From contig NZ_CP098774.1 of the NCBI RefSeq assembly GCF_028473665.1, positions 1,302,001 through 1,366,000 on the forward strand: a DNA stretch of 64,000 bases, in the 5' to 3' direction. This document shows positions 23,417 to 32,889 of this stretch, piece after piece. Numbering within the stretch: position 1 is the first letter of the stretch; each line of letters opens with the position of its first letter. The notes under the pieces were generated by a model. The model saw nothing but the letters and a program-made list of their open reading frames with translations, was not told the DNA's origin and did no database searches. Both the position numbers and the translations under genes were made by a program. The DNA comes from Sphingomonas sp. QA11. Lineage in GTDB: Bacteria; Pseudomonadota; Alphaproteobacteria; Sphingomonadales; Sphingomonadaceae.

Positions 23417-24130
23417 TCACGCCTTCCCGGTCGCGGTGCCCGCCAGCCGCTCACGCGTGCGCGCTTCGCAGATTGCCTGGAAACCCCCGGTCATGAAGGT
23501 TGCCATGCGTGCCTTCACGGCTGCGAAGTCATCGGAATTGCACAGCCCGTTCGACAGCCGGTCGATCCGGCCGGTACGGGCGAGGGTCAACAGCAACCCG
23601 CCCGTCACGAAATGATAGCCCCAGAAGATATCCTCTTCGGGACTGTCGGGCATCGCCTGTTTCAGGAAACCGATCAGGCGGAGCACGACCGGGTCGAAAT
23701 GCTCGTCCATCAACTGGGCGCCCCATTCGGTATTGCTGACCTGTCCCCCCAGAGCTCCCCAATTGCGCCAGCCTTCGCCGCCGTTGATGTAGAGATCGAG
23801 ATCGGTGTCGAGGAAGGCGTGAAGCGCGCCTTCAACGGTGGGCTCGCCGGCGCATTCCACCTCGTATCGGTCGAGCGCCTTCATCCGGAGCTCGGTGGTG
23901 ACCGCCGCCCTGCGCTCGAATACGGCCAGGAACAGGGTGCGCTTGTCCTCGAAATAATAATGGATGAGCGAGGTATGGATACCGATCCGTTTCGCCACGT
24001 CCTTCAGCGTGACGCCGTCGACGCCGTGCTTGGAAAACAGATATTCGGCGGCATCGAGGATCGACTCGAGGCTTTCCGCCCGCTGTTCCGCCTTCGATCT
24101 GCGTTTCGGTTTGGCCTCAGTCGTCATCAT
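23417..24130 (-). CDS. TetR-family regulator
   Basis: A 237-residue regulator. The Lys/Arg-rich start (TTEAKPKRRSKAEQRAES) precedes a TetR helix-turn-helix (LFSKHGVDGVTLKDVAKRIG, then SLIHYYFEDKRTLF). The larger C-terminal domain would bind the effector. The ATG at 24130 overlaps the ligase stop by 14 nt, so it is the last gene of the esterase-ligase-tetR operon and probably controls it. Its likely operators are the repeated 14-mer sites at 27408 and 34317. The effector may be an acyl-CoA or the free acid, by analogy with other TetR genes linked to acyl-CoA ligases. Confidence 0.87.
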   Translation of the reverse strand: MMTTEAKPKRRSKAEQRAESLESILDAAEYLFSKHGVDGVTLKDVAKRIGIHTSLIHYYFEDKRTLFLAVFERRAAVTTELRMKALDRYEVECAGEPTVEGALHAFLDTDLDLYINGGEGWRNWGALGGQVSNTEWGAQLMDEHFDPVVLRLIGFLKQAMPDSPEEDIFWGYHFVTGGLLLTLARTGRIDRLSNGLCNSDDFAAVKARMATFMTGGFQAICEARTRERLAGTATGKA

Positions 24131-25772
24131 GCCCTCGATTTTCGGGTTGGGCCGGAGCAGCGTCGACAAGGTCTGCTGCGGATGCACTGTCCCGCAACAC
24201 GCCGAACTCGGCCCGCAAGCGTATTTTGTCGATCTTGCCGGTAGATGCCAGTGGCATCCGCTCGACGCGTATGATCGCGTTGGGCAACCACCAGTTGGCG
24301 ATTCGACCGCGTAGGGCATCGAGCAGCGCCGCGTCCTCTATGCCGGGCCCAGCCGAGGGTTCGATGATCAGCAAGGGCCGCTCGCCCCATTTGTCGTCGA
24401 CGCGGCCGATGACCGCGGCAAGGGCGACACCCGGAATGCCGCCGACGATGTCTTCGATCTCGGCGGGATTGATCCATTCGCCGCCGGATTTGATCAGGTC
24501 CTTCGCGCGGCCGGTGATCGACAGGTCGCCATCATGGCCGATGACGGCGAGGTCGCCCGTATCGAACCATCCCTCCGCATCGGTCGCCGCCTCGATATGG
24601 CCGAAATAGCGTTCGACGACGCTTTGCCCCTTGACCTTGAGATGGCCTTCGACGTCCCGTTGCTCGGGCAGCGCCCGGCCTTCGGCGTCGGTGAGCTTGA
24701 GGTCGAGGCCGATCGGCGGGCGCCCCGAGCTGCCGGGGCGAGTCCCGCTCGTTCCCCTGGAAGAGATCGTGCCGAGCGGCGACAATTCGGTCATGCCCCA
24801 ACTGGTGTGGACGGTCACGCCGAGGCGTTCCTCGATGCGGCGCTGGACAGCATGAGGCAGGGGAGCGCCGCCGAGAAAAAGACGCCGTAGCGAGGGCAGT
24901 GCCTGGCCGGTCGCTTCGAGATGATCCAGCAGACCGAGCCAGACGGTGGGCACGCCTGCCGCGACGGTCACCTGTTCCTCCACGATCAGCCGGGCAAGGC
25001 CGCCACCGCTCGCGTCGCGGCCCGGCAGGACGAGCTTTGCCCCAACAGCGGGCGTGGCGAAAGGGATGCCCCATCCATTGGCATGGAACATCGGGACGGC
25101 TGCAAGCACGCTGTCGTCAGCACCCAGGGCGAGTGAATCGACCTGGAGCAGGCGAAGCGTGTGCAGGTAGCTCGACCGGTGCGTGTAGAGCACGCCCTTG
25201 GGGGCGCCCGTCGTACCTGAGGTAAAGCAGAGTCCGGCCGCGCTCGATTCCTCGAAGGCACCCCAGGCGGCAGGTTCGCCCTTCGTCCCGATCAGCGTCC
25301 CGAGTGTCCATTGTTCCAGTGTCGCTGCGGTGGACTCCAGTTCGCATCCGGTGTCGTCGAGCGCCACCACGTGCCGGATCGTCGGACACAGCGCCACGAT
25401 CTCCGCGACCATCGGCGCGAGCCCGGCACCGAACGCCAGCACCCGGTTTTCCGCCTGGTTGATCATCGCGGCGATCTGCCGGGTCTCCAGGCGGGGATTG
25501 AGGGTGTGGCAGACAATTCCGACACCCACGGCCGCGTACCAGATTTCGAGATGAGCGCGGCTATTCCAGGCGAGTGTTGCCAACCGGTCTCCTTCGCCCA
25601 GTCCAAGTGCGAGCAGCGCACCGGACAAACGGTTGGCGTCCCGCCGCAGCCCGGCATAATCGGTCCGCGAGGGTTGCCCGCCACCGGTGACGATCTCGAC
25701 ATCGCCATGCCATTTGGCGGCATGGTCGATGAATTTGTCGAGCGTCAGCGCATAGGATTGCATGCTGGACAT
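24117..25772 (-). CDS. AMP-dependent acyl-CoA synthetase/ligase
   Basis: A 551-residue adenylating enzyme of the FadD/medium-chain ligase group, which makes acyl-CoA from a carboxylic acid, ATP and CoA. Motifs in order: the phosphate loop FTSGTTGAPKGV, HANGWGIPF, TSWGMTELSP (A5-like), GWFDTGDLAVIG (A7) and GRAKDLIKSGGEWI with the family lysine near the C-terminus (TGKIDKIRLR). The ATG at 25772 shares its A with the esterase TGA stop; the upstream frame extension is a shadow of the esterase. The acid released by the neighbouring carboxylesterase is a natural substrate, but its identity is unknown. Confidence 0.9.
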   Translation of the reverse strand: MSSMQSYALTLDKFIDHAAKWHGDVEIVTGGGQPSRTDYAGLRRDANRLSGALLALGLGEGDRLATLAWNSRAHLEIWYAAVGVGIVCHTLNPRLETRQIAAMINQAENRVLAFGAGLAPMVAEIVALCPTIRHVVALDDTGCELESTAATLEQWTLGTLIGTKGEPAAWGAFEESSAAGLCFTSGTTGAPKGVLYTHRSSYLHTLRLLQVDSLALGADDSVLAAVPMFHANGWGIPFATPAVGAKLVLPGRDASGGGLARLIVEEQVTVAAGVPTVWLGLLDHLEATGQALPSLRRLFLGGAPLPHAVQRRIEERLGVTVHTSWGMTELSPLGTISSRGTSGTRPGSSGRPPIGLDLKLTDAEGRALPEQRDVEGHLKVKGQSVVERYFGHIEAATDAEGWFDTGDLAVIGHDGDLSITGRAKDLIKSGGEWINPAEIEDIVGGIPGVALAAVIGRVDDKWGERPLLIIEPSAGPGIEDAALLDALRGRIANWWLPNAIIRVERMPLASTGKIDKIRLRAEFGVLRDSASAADLVDAAPAQPENRGHDDD

Positions 25773-27304
25773 CAGCGGGCTTGCATCGCTGCCCAATGTT
25801 TCTTCGCGTCGTCGAGCGCCAACGCCTGAACCCTTTCTTCGAGCGGGGTCAGTCTGGTCGCGTACGTGTCGGTGCCGATGACCAGATAGTCGGTCGGTTG
25901 AGTCGAAACCGCGGGCCAGTTCGGTGCCCCCCCGCCGTTCGGATTGCCGGTGCGTGCGAACCGGACCCAATAGTCGCCGGTCAGACGCGAAACCTTCTCG
26001 TCGGCCGCGTCCCAGCGGTGCTCGGCTGCCTTGTTGCCGAACAGGTATTCGATCTCACCGCCGTGCTGCGTGCCAAGCGATCCGGCGCGTTCGTCGACGG
26101 GAACCTGGGTGAAATAGAAGCCGTAAGCCTTCGCGCCAGCTGCCGCGTGCAGATCTGCGACGAAGAGCGATTGAAGGACTGACGCGGCATCTTCGACCAG
26201 ATCGATCGCGGCGCTCTTTTCCGTGCTGCCCGGCCGTTTGGCATAGGCAGCGAGCAGTTCTGGATAGGCATCGCCAAGGATCGCCTTCGCTGGTTCCGGA
26301 TTGTTGCCGATCAGGCTGCCCTCGTTCGAATTGGATCCGATCATCAGCGGGATGCGCATCTGCTTGCGCTGGTAGAAGCCCTCGCCCGGGCTTTGCACGA
26401 CGACCTTGCCGTCGATGAACGGGAAACTGCGACCCTTGATGATTTCCGCGAGCGGGATCGCGCGCAACTGGTCAGCAGTCGCGTCGCGCAGGCCAAGGCC
26501 GTCAGTCCAGCGCTGGCCGAGCGCCTCGGCATTCAGCGCTCCGCCCCGGATCGGGAACAGCGCGGTCCCGCCGGAACCGGATTCCGAGATCGCCTTCTGG
26601 AACAGTCCGGTCGAGACGGGCGATGCCATCAGCAACTGCACGACGCCCGCACCGGCGGATTCGCCGAACAGCGTGACATTGGCCGGATCACCCCCGAAGC
26701 GGGCGATGTTGCGGCGTACCCAGTTAAGGGCGGCCACCTGATCCATGATTCCGTAATTGCCGAGCTGACCGTCCGGGTCCTCGCGGGTGAGGGCGGGATG
26801 GGCGAAGTAACCGAGCCGGCCGAGCCTGTAGTTCAGCGTGACGATTACCGCGCCGCGCTCGGCAAGATGCGTGCCCTCGTAAAGTGGCACCCCGGCGGCG
26901 CCATAGGTGAAGCCGCCACCGTGCAGGAACACCATAACGGGGTAGGTGCCCGCGCGTTTCGGGCGCCACACATTCAGGAAGAGACAGTCCTCGCTGGTCG
27001 GGCCGACCTGTGCCCATGCTTCCTTGTGATCGGGCGCCTGGGGGCAGGCCGCCCCGTAATGGCTTGCGTCGCGCACGCCTTCCCAGCGGCTTGCCGCTGC
27101 CGGCGCTTTCCAGCGCAATGGCCCCACGGGCGGCGCTGCATAGGGAATGCCACGAAAGGCCAGCGTCTTCTCGCCAGCGGTTCCAGCAATCTCGCCGGTG
27201 TCGATCTGAACATGGGGCCTGTCCCGTTCGGCGGCGATGGCTGCGATCGGCGATGCCGATCCGGCGAGTGCCGCGATGCCCGCGGCGATGTGCATCCATC
27301 CCAT
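25772..27304 (-). CDS. Exported type-B carboxylesterase
   Basis: A 510-residue esterase with a signal peptide (MGWMHIAAGIAALAGSASPIAAIAA). Start at 27304 follows GGAGGAGCAGGAC. Family features: GIPYAAPPVGPLRW, SEDCLFLNVWRP, the oxyanion loop FLHGGGF near residue 130, and the nucleophile elbow GESAG with Ser216. Such enzymes split carboxylic esters; in this locus it should act outside the cytoplasm or in the periplasm on the imported ester. It heads the operon with the ligase and tetR, and diverges from a TonB receptor. Confidence 0.92.
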   Translation of the reverse strand: MGWMHIAAGIAALAGSASPIAAIAAERDRPHVQIDTGEIAGTAGEKTLAFRGIPYAAPPVGPLRWKAPAAASRWEGVRDASHYGAACPQAPDHKEAWAQVGPTSEDCLFLNVWRPKRAGTYPVMVFLHGGGFTYGAAGVPLYEGTHLAERGAVIVTLNYRLGRLGYFAHPALTREDPDGQLGNYGIMDQVAALNWVRRNIARFGGDPANVTLFGESAGAGVVQLLMASPVSTGLFQKAISESGSGGTALFPIRGGALNAEALGQRWTDGLGLRDATADQLRAIPLAEIIKGRSFPFIDGKVVVQSPGEGFYQRKQMRIPLMIGSNSNEGSLIGNNPEPAKAILGDAYPELLAAYAKRPGSTEKSAAIDLVEDAASVLQSLFVADLHAAAGAKAYGFYFTQVPVDERAGSLGTQHGGEIEYLFGNKAAEHRWDAADEKVSRLTGDYWVRFARTGNPNGGGAPNWPAVSTQPTDYLVIGTDTYATRLTPLEERVQALALDDAKKHWAAMQAR

Positions 27305-27407
27305 TGTCCTGCTCCTCCGGCTGCGGATCGTCCGTGACGGGCACCTGCCGGTCGCGTCGATCAGTCTCGATGCGCCGACTAGAACGCTCACTGAGCTGCT
27401 AGTCAAT

Positions 27408-27421
27408 AAGATATTCATTCA
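27408..27421. promoter_or_regulatory. Shared 14-mer, copy A (probable TetR operator)
   Basis: AAGATATTCATTCA lies 104 bp before the esterase start and 88 bp before the receptor start. The identical 14-mer is at 34317-34330. In both places a TGACT/AGTCA-type half-site (AGTCAGT or AGTCAGTT) follows within 10 bases. A 7-bp inverted pair, GTCAATA (27402) and TATTGAC (27434), flanks copy A. Confidence 0.55.
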
Positions 27422-27509
27422 CACGACAGTCAGTATTGACTTGGGATCGCTTTCCTGTGACATCCGGGGCTCTGGCGACGCAGATCGCCATCGATCAGGA
27501 GAGGTCAGC

Positions 27510-30353
27510 ATGAAGCGGAGCCTATTGTTCGCGTCGGCGTCGTTCGCGGTTATCGTCAGCAGTTCAGCCATGGCGCAGGTCGCGCCGCCACAGTCAGGCG
27601 TGGACGCCGCACCGCAGGATGAGGCAGTCTCGCCCGCATCGGCGAACGATCAGGACATCGTCGTCACCGGTTCACGCACCATCGTCGACGGTTCGCGAGC
27701 GCCGACTCCCGTAACGGTCGTTTCGGCCCAGCAGCTCCAGGCTGGGGCGCCCGGGACGGTAGGGGAGGGGCTGAACCAGCTCCCCGCGTTTCGTGGATCG
27801 ACCAACGCCGCTTCCGGCCAGACATCCTCGACGAGCGCGAATTCAGGCAGCTTCATCAACCTGCGCAACCTTGGCGCGCAACGCACCCTGATCCTGCTTG
27901 ACGGGCGCCGTGCGCCGCCGTCGACGGTCCTTGGAACGGTCGACACCAACATCCTGCCGCAGGAATTGATCAAGCGTGTCGACGTGGTCACCGGCGGCGC
28001 CTCCGCAGCCTATGGGTCGGACGCGGTAGCCGGGGTCGTCAATTTCATTCTCGACAGTCGGTTCGAAGGCGTGAAGGGCAGCCTCCAGGCGGGCACGACC
28101 ACCTATGGCGACAATGGTACGCAAAAGGTCACGCTGACCGCCGGCACGTCGTTCGCGGGTGGACGCGGGCACATCGTCGCCAGCGGCTCCTATTACAACG
28201 CTGACGGCGTCGACAGCACGTTCGCCCGTGCCTATGGCCGCGCCGCCAAGGTGGTGATCCGCGATCCAGCGAACCCGGCGCAGAGCATCATCGTCTCCAA
28301 CTATCACAACACGATCTTCACGCCCGGCGGGCTGATCTACGGTGGTGCGGGGCTTGGCCTTGGTGTCCAGCAATTCGGCCCCGGCGGTACGGTGTTGCCG
28401 TTCCGTCCCGGCACGATCGCAAACGGCGTCCAGACTGGTGGCGACGGCCCCCTGCTCGACCTGACGCTGATGGCGAAGGTCCGCACCAAGAGCGCCTTCA
28501 CGCATGTCGAATTCGACGTCAGCGACAAGTTCACACTCTATGCCGAGGGCTCTTACGGGCATACGCGCAACCAGTATCGCCAGGTGCCCGACTTCTTCAT
28601 CCCGGCCTTCAATGCGCCGACGATCATCACTGGCAACCCCTATCTCCCTGCTTCGATCCAGAGGATCCTGACGACGACCGGACAGGTCGGTTTCCAGCTT
28701 GGCCGCTATTCGTTCGACACGCCGCCTGCCACCGCGACGACGACCAACGAGACTTATAATCTGGTCGGCGGTTTCCGGTACAAGCTGCCGTCGAACTGGC
28801 AGCTTGAGGGCTATTATTCGCGCAGCCAGAATATCCAGCTCACCAAGGTCGCCAACGACCTGATCTACAGCAAATTCTTCGCGGCGGTGGATGCGGTGCG
28901 CGATCCCGTCTCGGGCAACATCGTCTGCAACGTCACGCTGACCAACCCCGGCCTGTATCCCGGCTGCGTGCCGATCAACCTGTTCGGCAACGGCAGCCCC
29001 TCGCCCGAAGCGATCAACTATATCAAGGGTACGGCGTTTTTCCGCGCCAAGGTTGTCCAGCAGGTCGCCGAACTCAGCGTCAGGGGAACGCTGTTCGATC
29101 TGCCCGCCGGCGAGGTGGCGGTCGCCGTCACCGGCGACTACCGGAAGAACTCCGTGGTGCAGATCGCCGATCCGCTGTCGTCGACCCCTGTATCGGCGAC
29201 CGGCCTGCGCGCGGTTCCCGCCCAGGTCCTTGCCGGTGCCGGCAGCTATCAACTCGGCAACGTCCAGCCGCTCAATGGTGCGTTCGACGTCAAGGAACTC
29301 GCTGGCGAGATCAACGTGCCGATCCTCGCCGATACGTCGGCGATCGGCTCGCTCTCCTTCAACGGTGCGGTGCGCTACACTGACTACAGCATCAGCGGCA
29401 GCGTCACGACGTGGAAGGGCGGTGCGGTCTGGCGGCCGGTCCCCGCGATCACGCTGCGCGGGACGGTCTCGCGCGATATCCGCGCTCCGAACATCTCGGA
29501 ACTGTTCGGCGGTTCGATCCAGAGCCAGGTCGCGGTCAACGATACGCGCAACAATGTGCCTGCGAACGTGATTCAAAGCCAGGTCGGCAGCACCAACCTC
29601 GCTCCGGAAATCGCCAAGACCTATACTGCGGGAATCGTGTTTTCGGGCGTTCGCGGGCTGACCGCCTCCGTCGATTATTTCAACATTGACGTGAAGGACG
29701 TCATCGCCTCGCTGACGCCCCAGCAGACCATCGATGCCTGCACCGCGTCGGCCACGTCATCGCAATGCGCCAATCTCGTCTACTCCAATCCGGCGGCGCG
29801 CACCGGGCTGGTCCGGGTCTTCACGCCCCGGCAGAATCTGAGCAAGCTGAAGACCAGCGGGATCGATTTCGAGTTGAACTATGCGACGCCGCTCGGTGGC
29901 GGCGCGCTCCAGGTGCGCGGCCTGATGTCGTATCTGCTTGATTACGAAATCGGGATCCCGGGCGGCGCCACCACCGACTATACGGGTGTCGTCGGCACGT
30001 CGGCCAATCCCAAGATCACCGCATTGGCGAGTGTCGGCTATACGACTGGTCCCTTCACTTTCTACGCGCAGGAACGGCTGATCGGCAAAGGCCATTTCCA
30101 GGCGTCGAACGAGTTCTACAACCCGGCCCTGGCGGACAACAGCGTGCGAGAGACGTGGTATACCGACGTCACGGTGAAGGCCAATGTCGGCACGACACGA
30201 CGCCTCGAGATATTCGGCACCGTGAACAACCTGTTCGATCGTGCGCCGCCGGATATTCCGGGCGGGTCCTTCCAGCTCGACTATCCGACCAATGCCAGCC
30301 TGTACGACGTGGTGGGCCGCACCATTACGGCGGGTGTCCGTTTCAAGCTCTAG
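27510..30353 (+). CDS. TonB-dependent receptor of the ester/glycoside locus
   Basis: A 947-residue outer-membrane receptor. The ATG at 27510 follows GGAGAGGTC and begins a signal peptide (MKRSLLFASASFAVIVSSS...AMAQ). The TonB box region QDIVVTGSRTIVD lies near residue 50, the plug has TLILLDGRRAPPS and GSDAVAGVVNFILD, and the barrel ends with NLFDRAPPDIP and a terminal VRFKL. The plug type fits receptors for organic nutrients. It diverges from the esterase across the putative TetR site and is followed by an MFS permease 32 bp later, so both transport steps for one substrate may be encoded together. Confidence 0.92.
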   Translation: MKRSLLFASASFAVIVSSSAMAQVAPPQSGVDAAPQDEAVSPASANDQDIVVTGSRTIVDGSRAPTPVTVVSAQQLQAGAPGTVGEGLNQLPAFRGSTNAASGQTSSTSANSGSFINLRNLGAQRTLILLDGRRAPPSTVLGTVDTNILPQELIKRVDVVTGGASAAYGSDAVAGVVNFILDSRFEGVKGSLQAGTTTYGDNGTQKVTLTAGTSFAGGRGHIVASGSYYNADGVDSTFARAYGRAAKVVIRDPANPAQSIIVSNYHNTIFTPGGLIYGGAGLGLGVQQFGPGGTVLPFRPGTIANGVQTGGDGPLLDLTLMAKVRTKSAFTHVEFDVSDKFTLYAEGSYGHTRNQYRQVPDFFIPAFNAPTIITGNPYLPASIQRILTTTGQVGFQLGRYSFDTPPATATTTNETYNLVGGFRYKLPSNWQLEGYYSRSQNIQLTKVANDLIYSKFFAAVDAVRDPVSGNIVCNVTLTNPGLYPGCVPINLFGNGSPSPEAINYIKGTAFFRAKVVQQVAELSVRGTLFDLPAGEVAVAVTGDYRKNSVVQIADPLSSTPVSATGLRAVPAQVLAGAGSYQLGNVQPLNGAFDVKELAGEINVPILADTSAIGSLSFNGAVRYTDYSISGSVTTWKGGAVWRPVPAITLRGTVSRDIRAPNISELFGGSIQSQVAVNDTRNNVPANVIQSQVGSTNLAPEIAKTYTAGIVFSGVRGLTASVDYFNIDVKDVIASLTPQQTIDACTASATSSQCANLVYSNPAARTGLVRVFTPRQNLSKLKTSGIDFELNYATPLGGGALQVRGLMSYLLDYEIGIPGGATTDYTGVVGTSANPKITALASVGYTTGPFTFYAQERLIGKGHFQASNEFYNPALADNSVRETWYTDVTVKANVGTTRRLEIFGTVNNLFDRAPPDIPGGSFQLDYPTNASLYDVVGRTITAGVRFKL

Positions 30354-30385
30354 GCTCGATACCGCGCTATCGGCCGGATGGGGAA

Positions 30386-31696
30386 ATGATGACGATCGAC
30401 AGCATGAACGTGCGCGACATCGCGCACGCGGGGCCGAAGGCCAGCCGCTACGCCTGGTCGGTGCTGGGCGTGCTGTCGGTCGTCTACCTGCTCAATTTCC
30501 TCGACCGGCAATTGCTGTCGATCCTTGCCAAGCCGATCCAGGACGAACTGCACCTGAGCGATGGCCAGCTCGGCCGCGTCGGCGGACTCTATTTCGCCCT
30601 GTTCTATGCGACCATCTCAATCCCGGTCGCGTGGCTTGCCGATCGCGGCAACCGCGTGCGAATCCTGACGGTCGCTTGCCTGCTCTGGAGCGCGGCGACC
30701 ATGGCGTGCGGTCTCTCGCGCAGCTACGCCGAACTCGTTCTGGCGCGCATGTCGGTTGGCGTTGGCGAAGCGGGGGGTGCCCCGCCATCCTACTCTATCA
30801 TCGCGGATTATTTCCCTCCGGAAAGGCGCGGCATGGCGCTGGGGTTGTTCAGCCTGGCGACACCGCTCGGCCAGTCGCTTGGTGTCGCGCTCGGCGCGGG
30901 GATCGCGGAGGCCTATGGCTGGCGCATGTCCTTCCTGATCGTCGGCGGCGCGGGCCTGTTCGCTGCCGCGGCGACCGCATGGTGGGTTCGCGAACCGAAA
31001 AAGGGGGCGACAGACCGCCTCGCCGAACCCATGATTGCCGGGACCGGAACTGGTTTCATCGCGACCGTCCGAATGTTCTTCACAAGGCCTGTCCTGTACC
31101 TGTCGGCGCTGGCGGCCGGCGCATGTTCGTTCTGCGGCTATGCCATACTGGGCTTCGCCACCCTGTTCCTGATGCGCGAGCGCGGCATGGCGCTTGGCGA
31201 GGTCGCTATCTGGTATGCGCTTGTCGTGGGGATTGCGACGGCGGGCGGCATCTATGTTTCCGGCTGGCTGATCGACCGGTTTGCCGTGCGCTCGCGTCAG
31301 GCTTATGCGATCGTACCGGGCGTCGCCATCCTGGCCTGCATCCCGTTTTTTATAGGGTTCGTCTATTCGTCGAGCTGGCAATGGGCGCTGGCCTTCCTCG
31401 CCGCGCCCCTGTTCCTGTCGGTCTTCTATCTCACCCCCGCTGCGACGCTGGTGCAGAATTCGGTCGGCGCCGGGCAGCGGACGATGACCAGCGCCCTGTT
31501 GTTGCTTGTCCTCAACGTGATGGGTCTGGGCCTCGGTCCGACCTATCTCGGGGCGATGAGCGACTATTTCCGGGCGACCGACCCCACCCATTCGCTGCAA
31601 CTGGCCTATCAGACGCTGATCCCGTTCTTCGCTCTTGCCGCGTTGCTCCAGTATCTCCTGTCCCGTGCCTTGGCGCGAGAGGCGAGGATCGTCTAG
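30386..31696 (+). CDS. MFS transporter (spinster-like group)
   Basis: A 436-residue inner-membrane permease with about 12 hydrophobic segments. Family marks are NFLDRQLLSILAKPIQ in helix 1, the loop ADRGNRVR between helices 2 and 3, and GEAGGAPPSYSIIADYFPPERRG in helix 4-5. The start is ATG at 30386 or 30389 behind GGATGGGGA. It lies 32 bp after the receptor on the same strand and would carry the product of esterase or glycosidase action into the cytoplasm. The gene ends by overlapping the convergent DUF3089 gene by 4 bases. Confidence 0.9.
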   Translation: MMTIDSMNVRDIAHAGPKASRYAWSVLGVLSVVYLLNFLDRQLLSILAKPIQDELHLSDGQLGRVGGLYFALFYATISIPVAWLADRGNRVRILTVACLLWSAATMACGLSRSYAELVLARMSVGVGEAGGAPPSYSIIADYFPPERRGMALGLFSLATPLGQSLGVALGAGIAEAYGWRMSFLIVGGAGLFAAAATAWWVREPKKGATDRLAEPMIAGTGTGFIATVRMFFTRPVLYLSALAAGACSFCGYAILGFATLFLMRERGMALGEVAIWYALVVGIATAGGIYVSGWLIDRFAVRSRQAYAIVPGVAILACIPFFIGFVYSSSWQWALAFLAAPLFLSVFYLTPAATLVQNSVGAGQRTMTSALLLLVLNVMGLGLGPTYLGAMSDYFRATDPTHSLQLAYQTLIPFFALAALLQYLLSRALAREARIV

Positions 31697-32889
31697 CGGG
31701 CGGTTCCCCGCGCCGCGGTCCACGCATCGACGCGATCACGGGCATTCTGGCGCAACGACGCGTAGAAGATCCCATAGTCGTTCAGATGATAGCTGCCGAA
31801 CAGGATGCTCAGCTTGTCGATGAAGCCGGAAGGGGCGGACCACGGGATATCGACGTCGAGCAATCCGTTGCGACAGACGGCCCCGGTAAGATTTCTGGTC
31901 AAATCAAGCGTTTTCGCCTGTGTGCCGAAGGGGGCCGTAGGGAAGGGGAGACTTCCCGCATTCGCGCCTGCGGGTGCAGAGCCTTCGCGGCGCCAGGTCA
32001 GCGGGTTGACGCAGATCGCCGGCGCCTGTCCCTTGCTCTTCTCCACGCCGCGCCACCAATAGACCTTGTCGTCGATCAGCATGCGTGCGCCGGTGCGTCC
32101 TGTCTGGCTGGTGTTGTAGGAGAGTACGCATCCCGTCGCGCGCGGGGCATCGCATGTCGGGAGGCCAAGTTCCTTGAATGTCGCAGGCGTATAGCCGCCG
32201 ATCAGATAGGCCGCTACCAGCCGGGATTGCAGCGGGGTGCCGAGGATTTCGTCCTGCAGCAGCCGTACCGCGTGCGCGGTGCCCTGGCTGTGTGACGCGA
32301 TGATGAAGGGACGTCCCTTGTTCTCGTGCGCGAGGTAGTAGCGGAACGCCCGGGCCACGTCGGAATAGGCGAGCTCGACAGCCGGCATGCTCTTGCCCAG
32401 GGCCGCCAGGGTCGCCTGCCTGTAGCGCGGCGCATAGATGCGACAACAGCCATTGAAGACGCTGGCCTGTCCGATCAGCACCGGGGGATTGTACGGTGCG
32501 GCGGAATCGGATGCGTCATAGCGCGCGTTCCAGACGGGACTGCCCTTGAAGGTGGTCGGGTGGATGAAGAATACGTCCGCCGGGGCACTGGCCTCGTCGA
32601 CGACGGTCATGCCCTTTGGTGCGGATCGTTCCAGTCCATTTCTGCCGGGAAAGGCTAGCCAGGTTTCAGGTCGGGCATAGTCCGGGGCGGGCGGGGCGGT
32701 TTCCGGTGCGAATGCCGTCGAGGGGCCGCGGAGGCTGCCGACAATGGCATAGCCGCCTAAGCCGATGAATGCGGCGGCGGGCAGCAGGACGATCCCCGCT
32801 CCCCACAGCGCGCGGCGTTTCCAGCGCCCCTTCCCGGGGCTCGTCGGGGGCGAAGCGTTCGCGGGGATGATCGGACCTTTGCCAGACAT
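31693..32889 (-). CDS. DUF3089 alpha/beta-hydrolase, membrane-anchored
   Basis: A 398-residue protein. A single hydrophobic helix near residues 25-48 anchors it or acts as a signal. DUF3089 marks follow: RPETWLAFPG, DVFFIHPTTF, CCRIYAPRYRQAT and the nucleophile motif ASHSQGT. The ATG at 32889 shares a base with the TGA of the GH1 gene (a TTG just before is possible), so it is the second gene of a GH1-DUF3089 operon. The family is hydrolase-like but its substrates are not known. A paralog sits at 54573-55751. Confidence 0.85.
   Translation of the reverse strand: MSGKGPIIPANASPPTSPGKGRWKRRALWGAGIVLLPAAAFIGLGGYAIVGSLRGPSTAFAPETAPPAPDYARPETWLAFPGRNGLERSAPKGMTVVDEASAPADVFFIHPTTFKGSPVWNARYDASDSAAPYNPPVLIGQASVFNGCCRIYAPRYRQATLAALGKSMPAVELAYSDVARAFRYYLAHENKGRPFIIASHSQGTAHAVRLLQDEILGTPLQSRLVAAYLIGGYTPATFKELGLPTCDAPRATGCVLSYNTSQTGRTGARMLIDDKVYWWRGVEKSKGQAPAICVNPLTWRREGSAPAGANAGSLPFPTAPFGTQAKTLDLTRNLTGAVCRNGLLDVDIPWSAPSGFIDKLSILFGSYHLNDYGIFYASLRQNARDRVDAWTAARGTAR

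Noticed and set aside
27843..29576. Open frame of 577 codons opposite the TonB receptor
   Set aside because: No signal, motif or ribosome site; its residues mirror the receptor's codon usage.
30241..32295. Open frame of 684 codons across the MFS and DUF3089 genes
   Set aside because: It crosses two well-supported genes on opposite strands and has no recognisable content.
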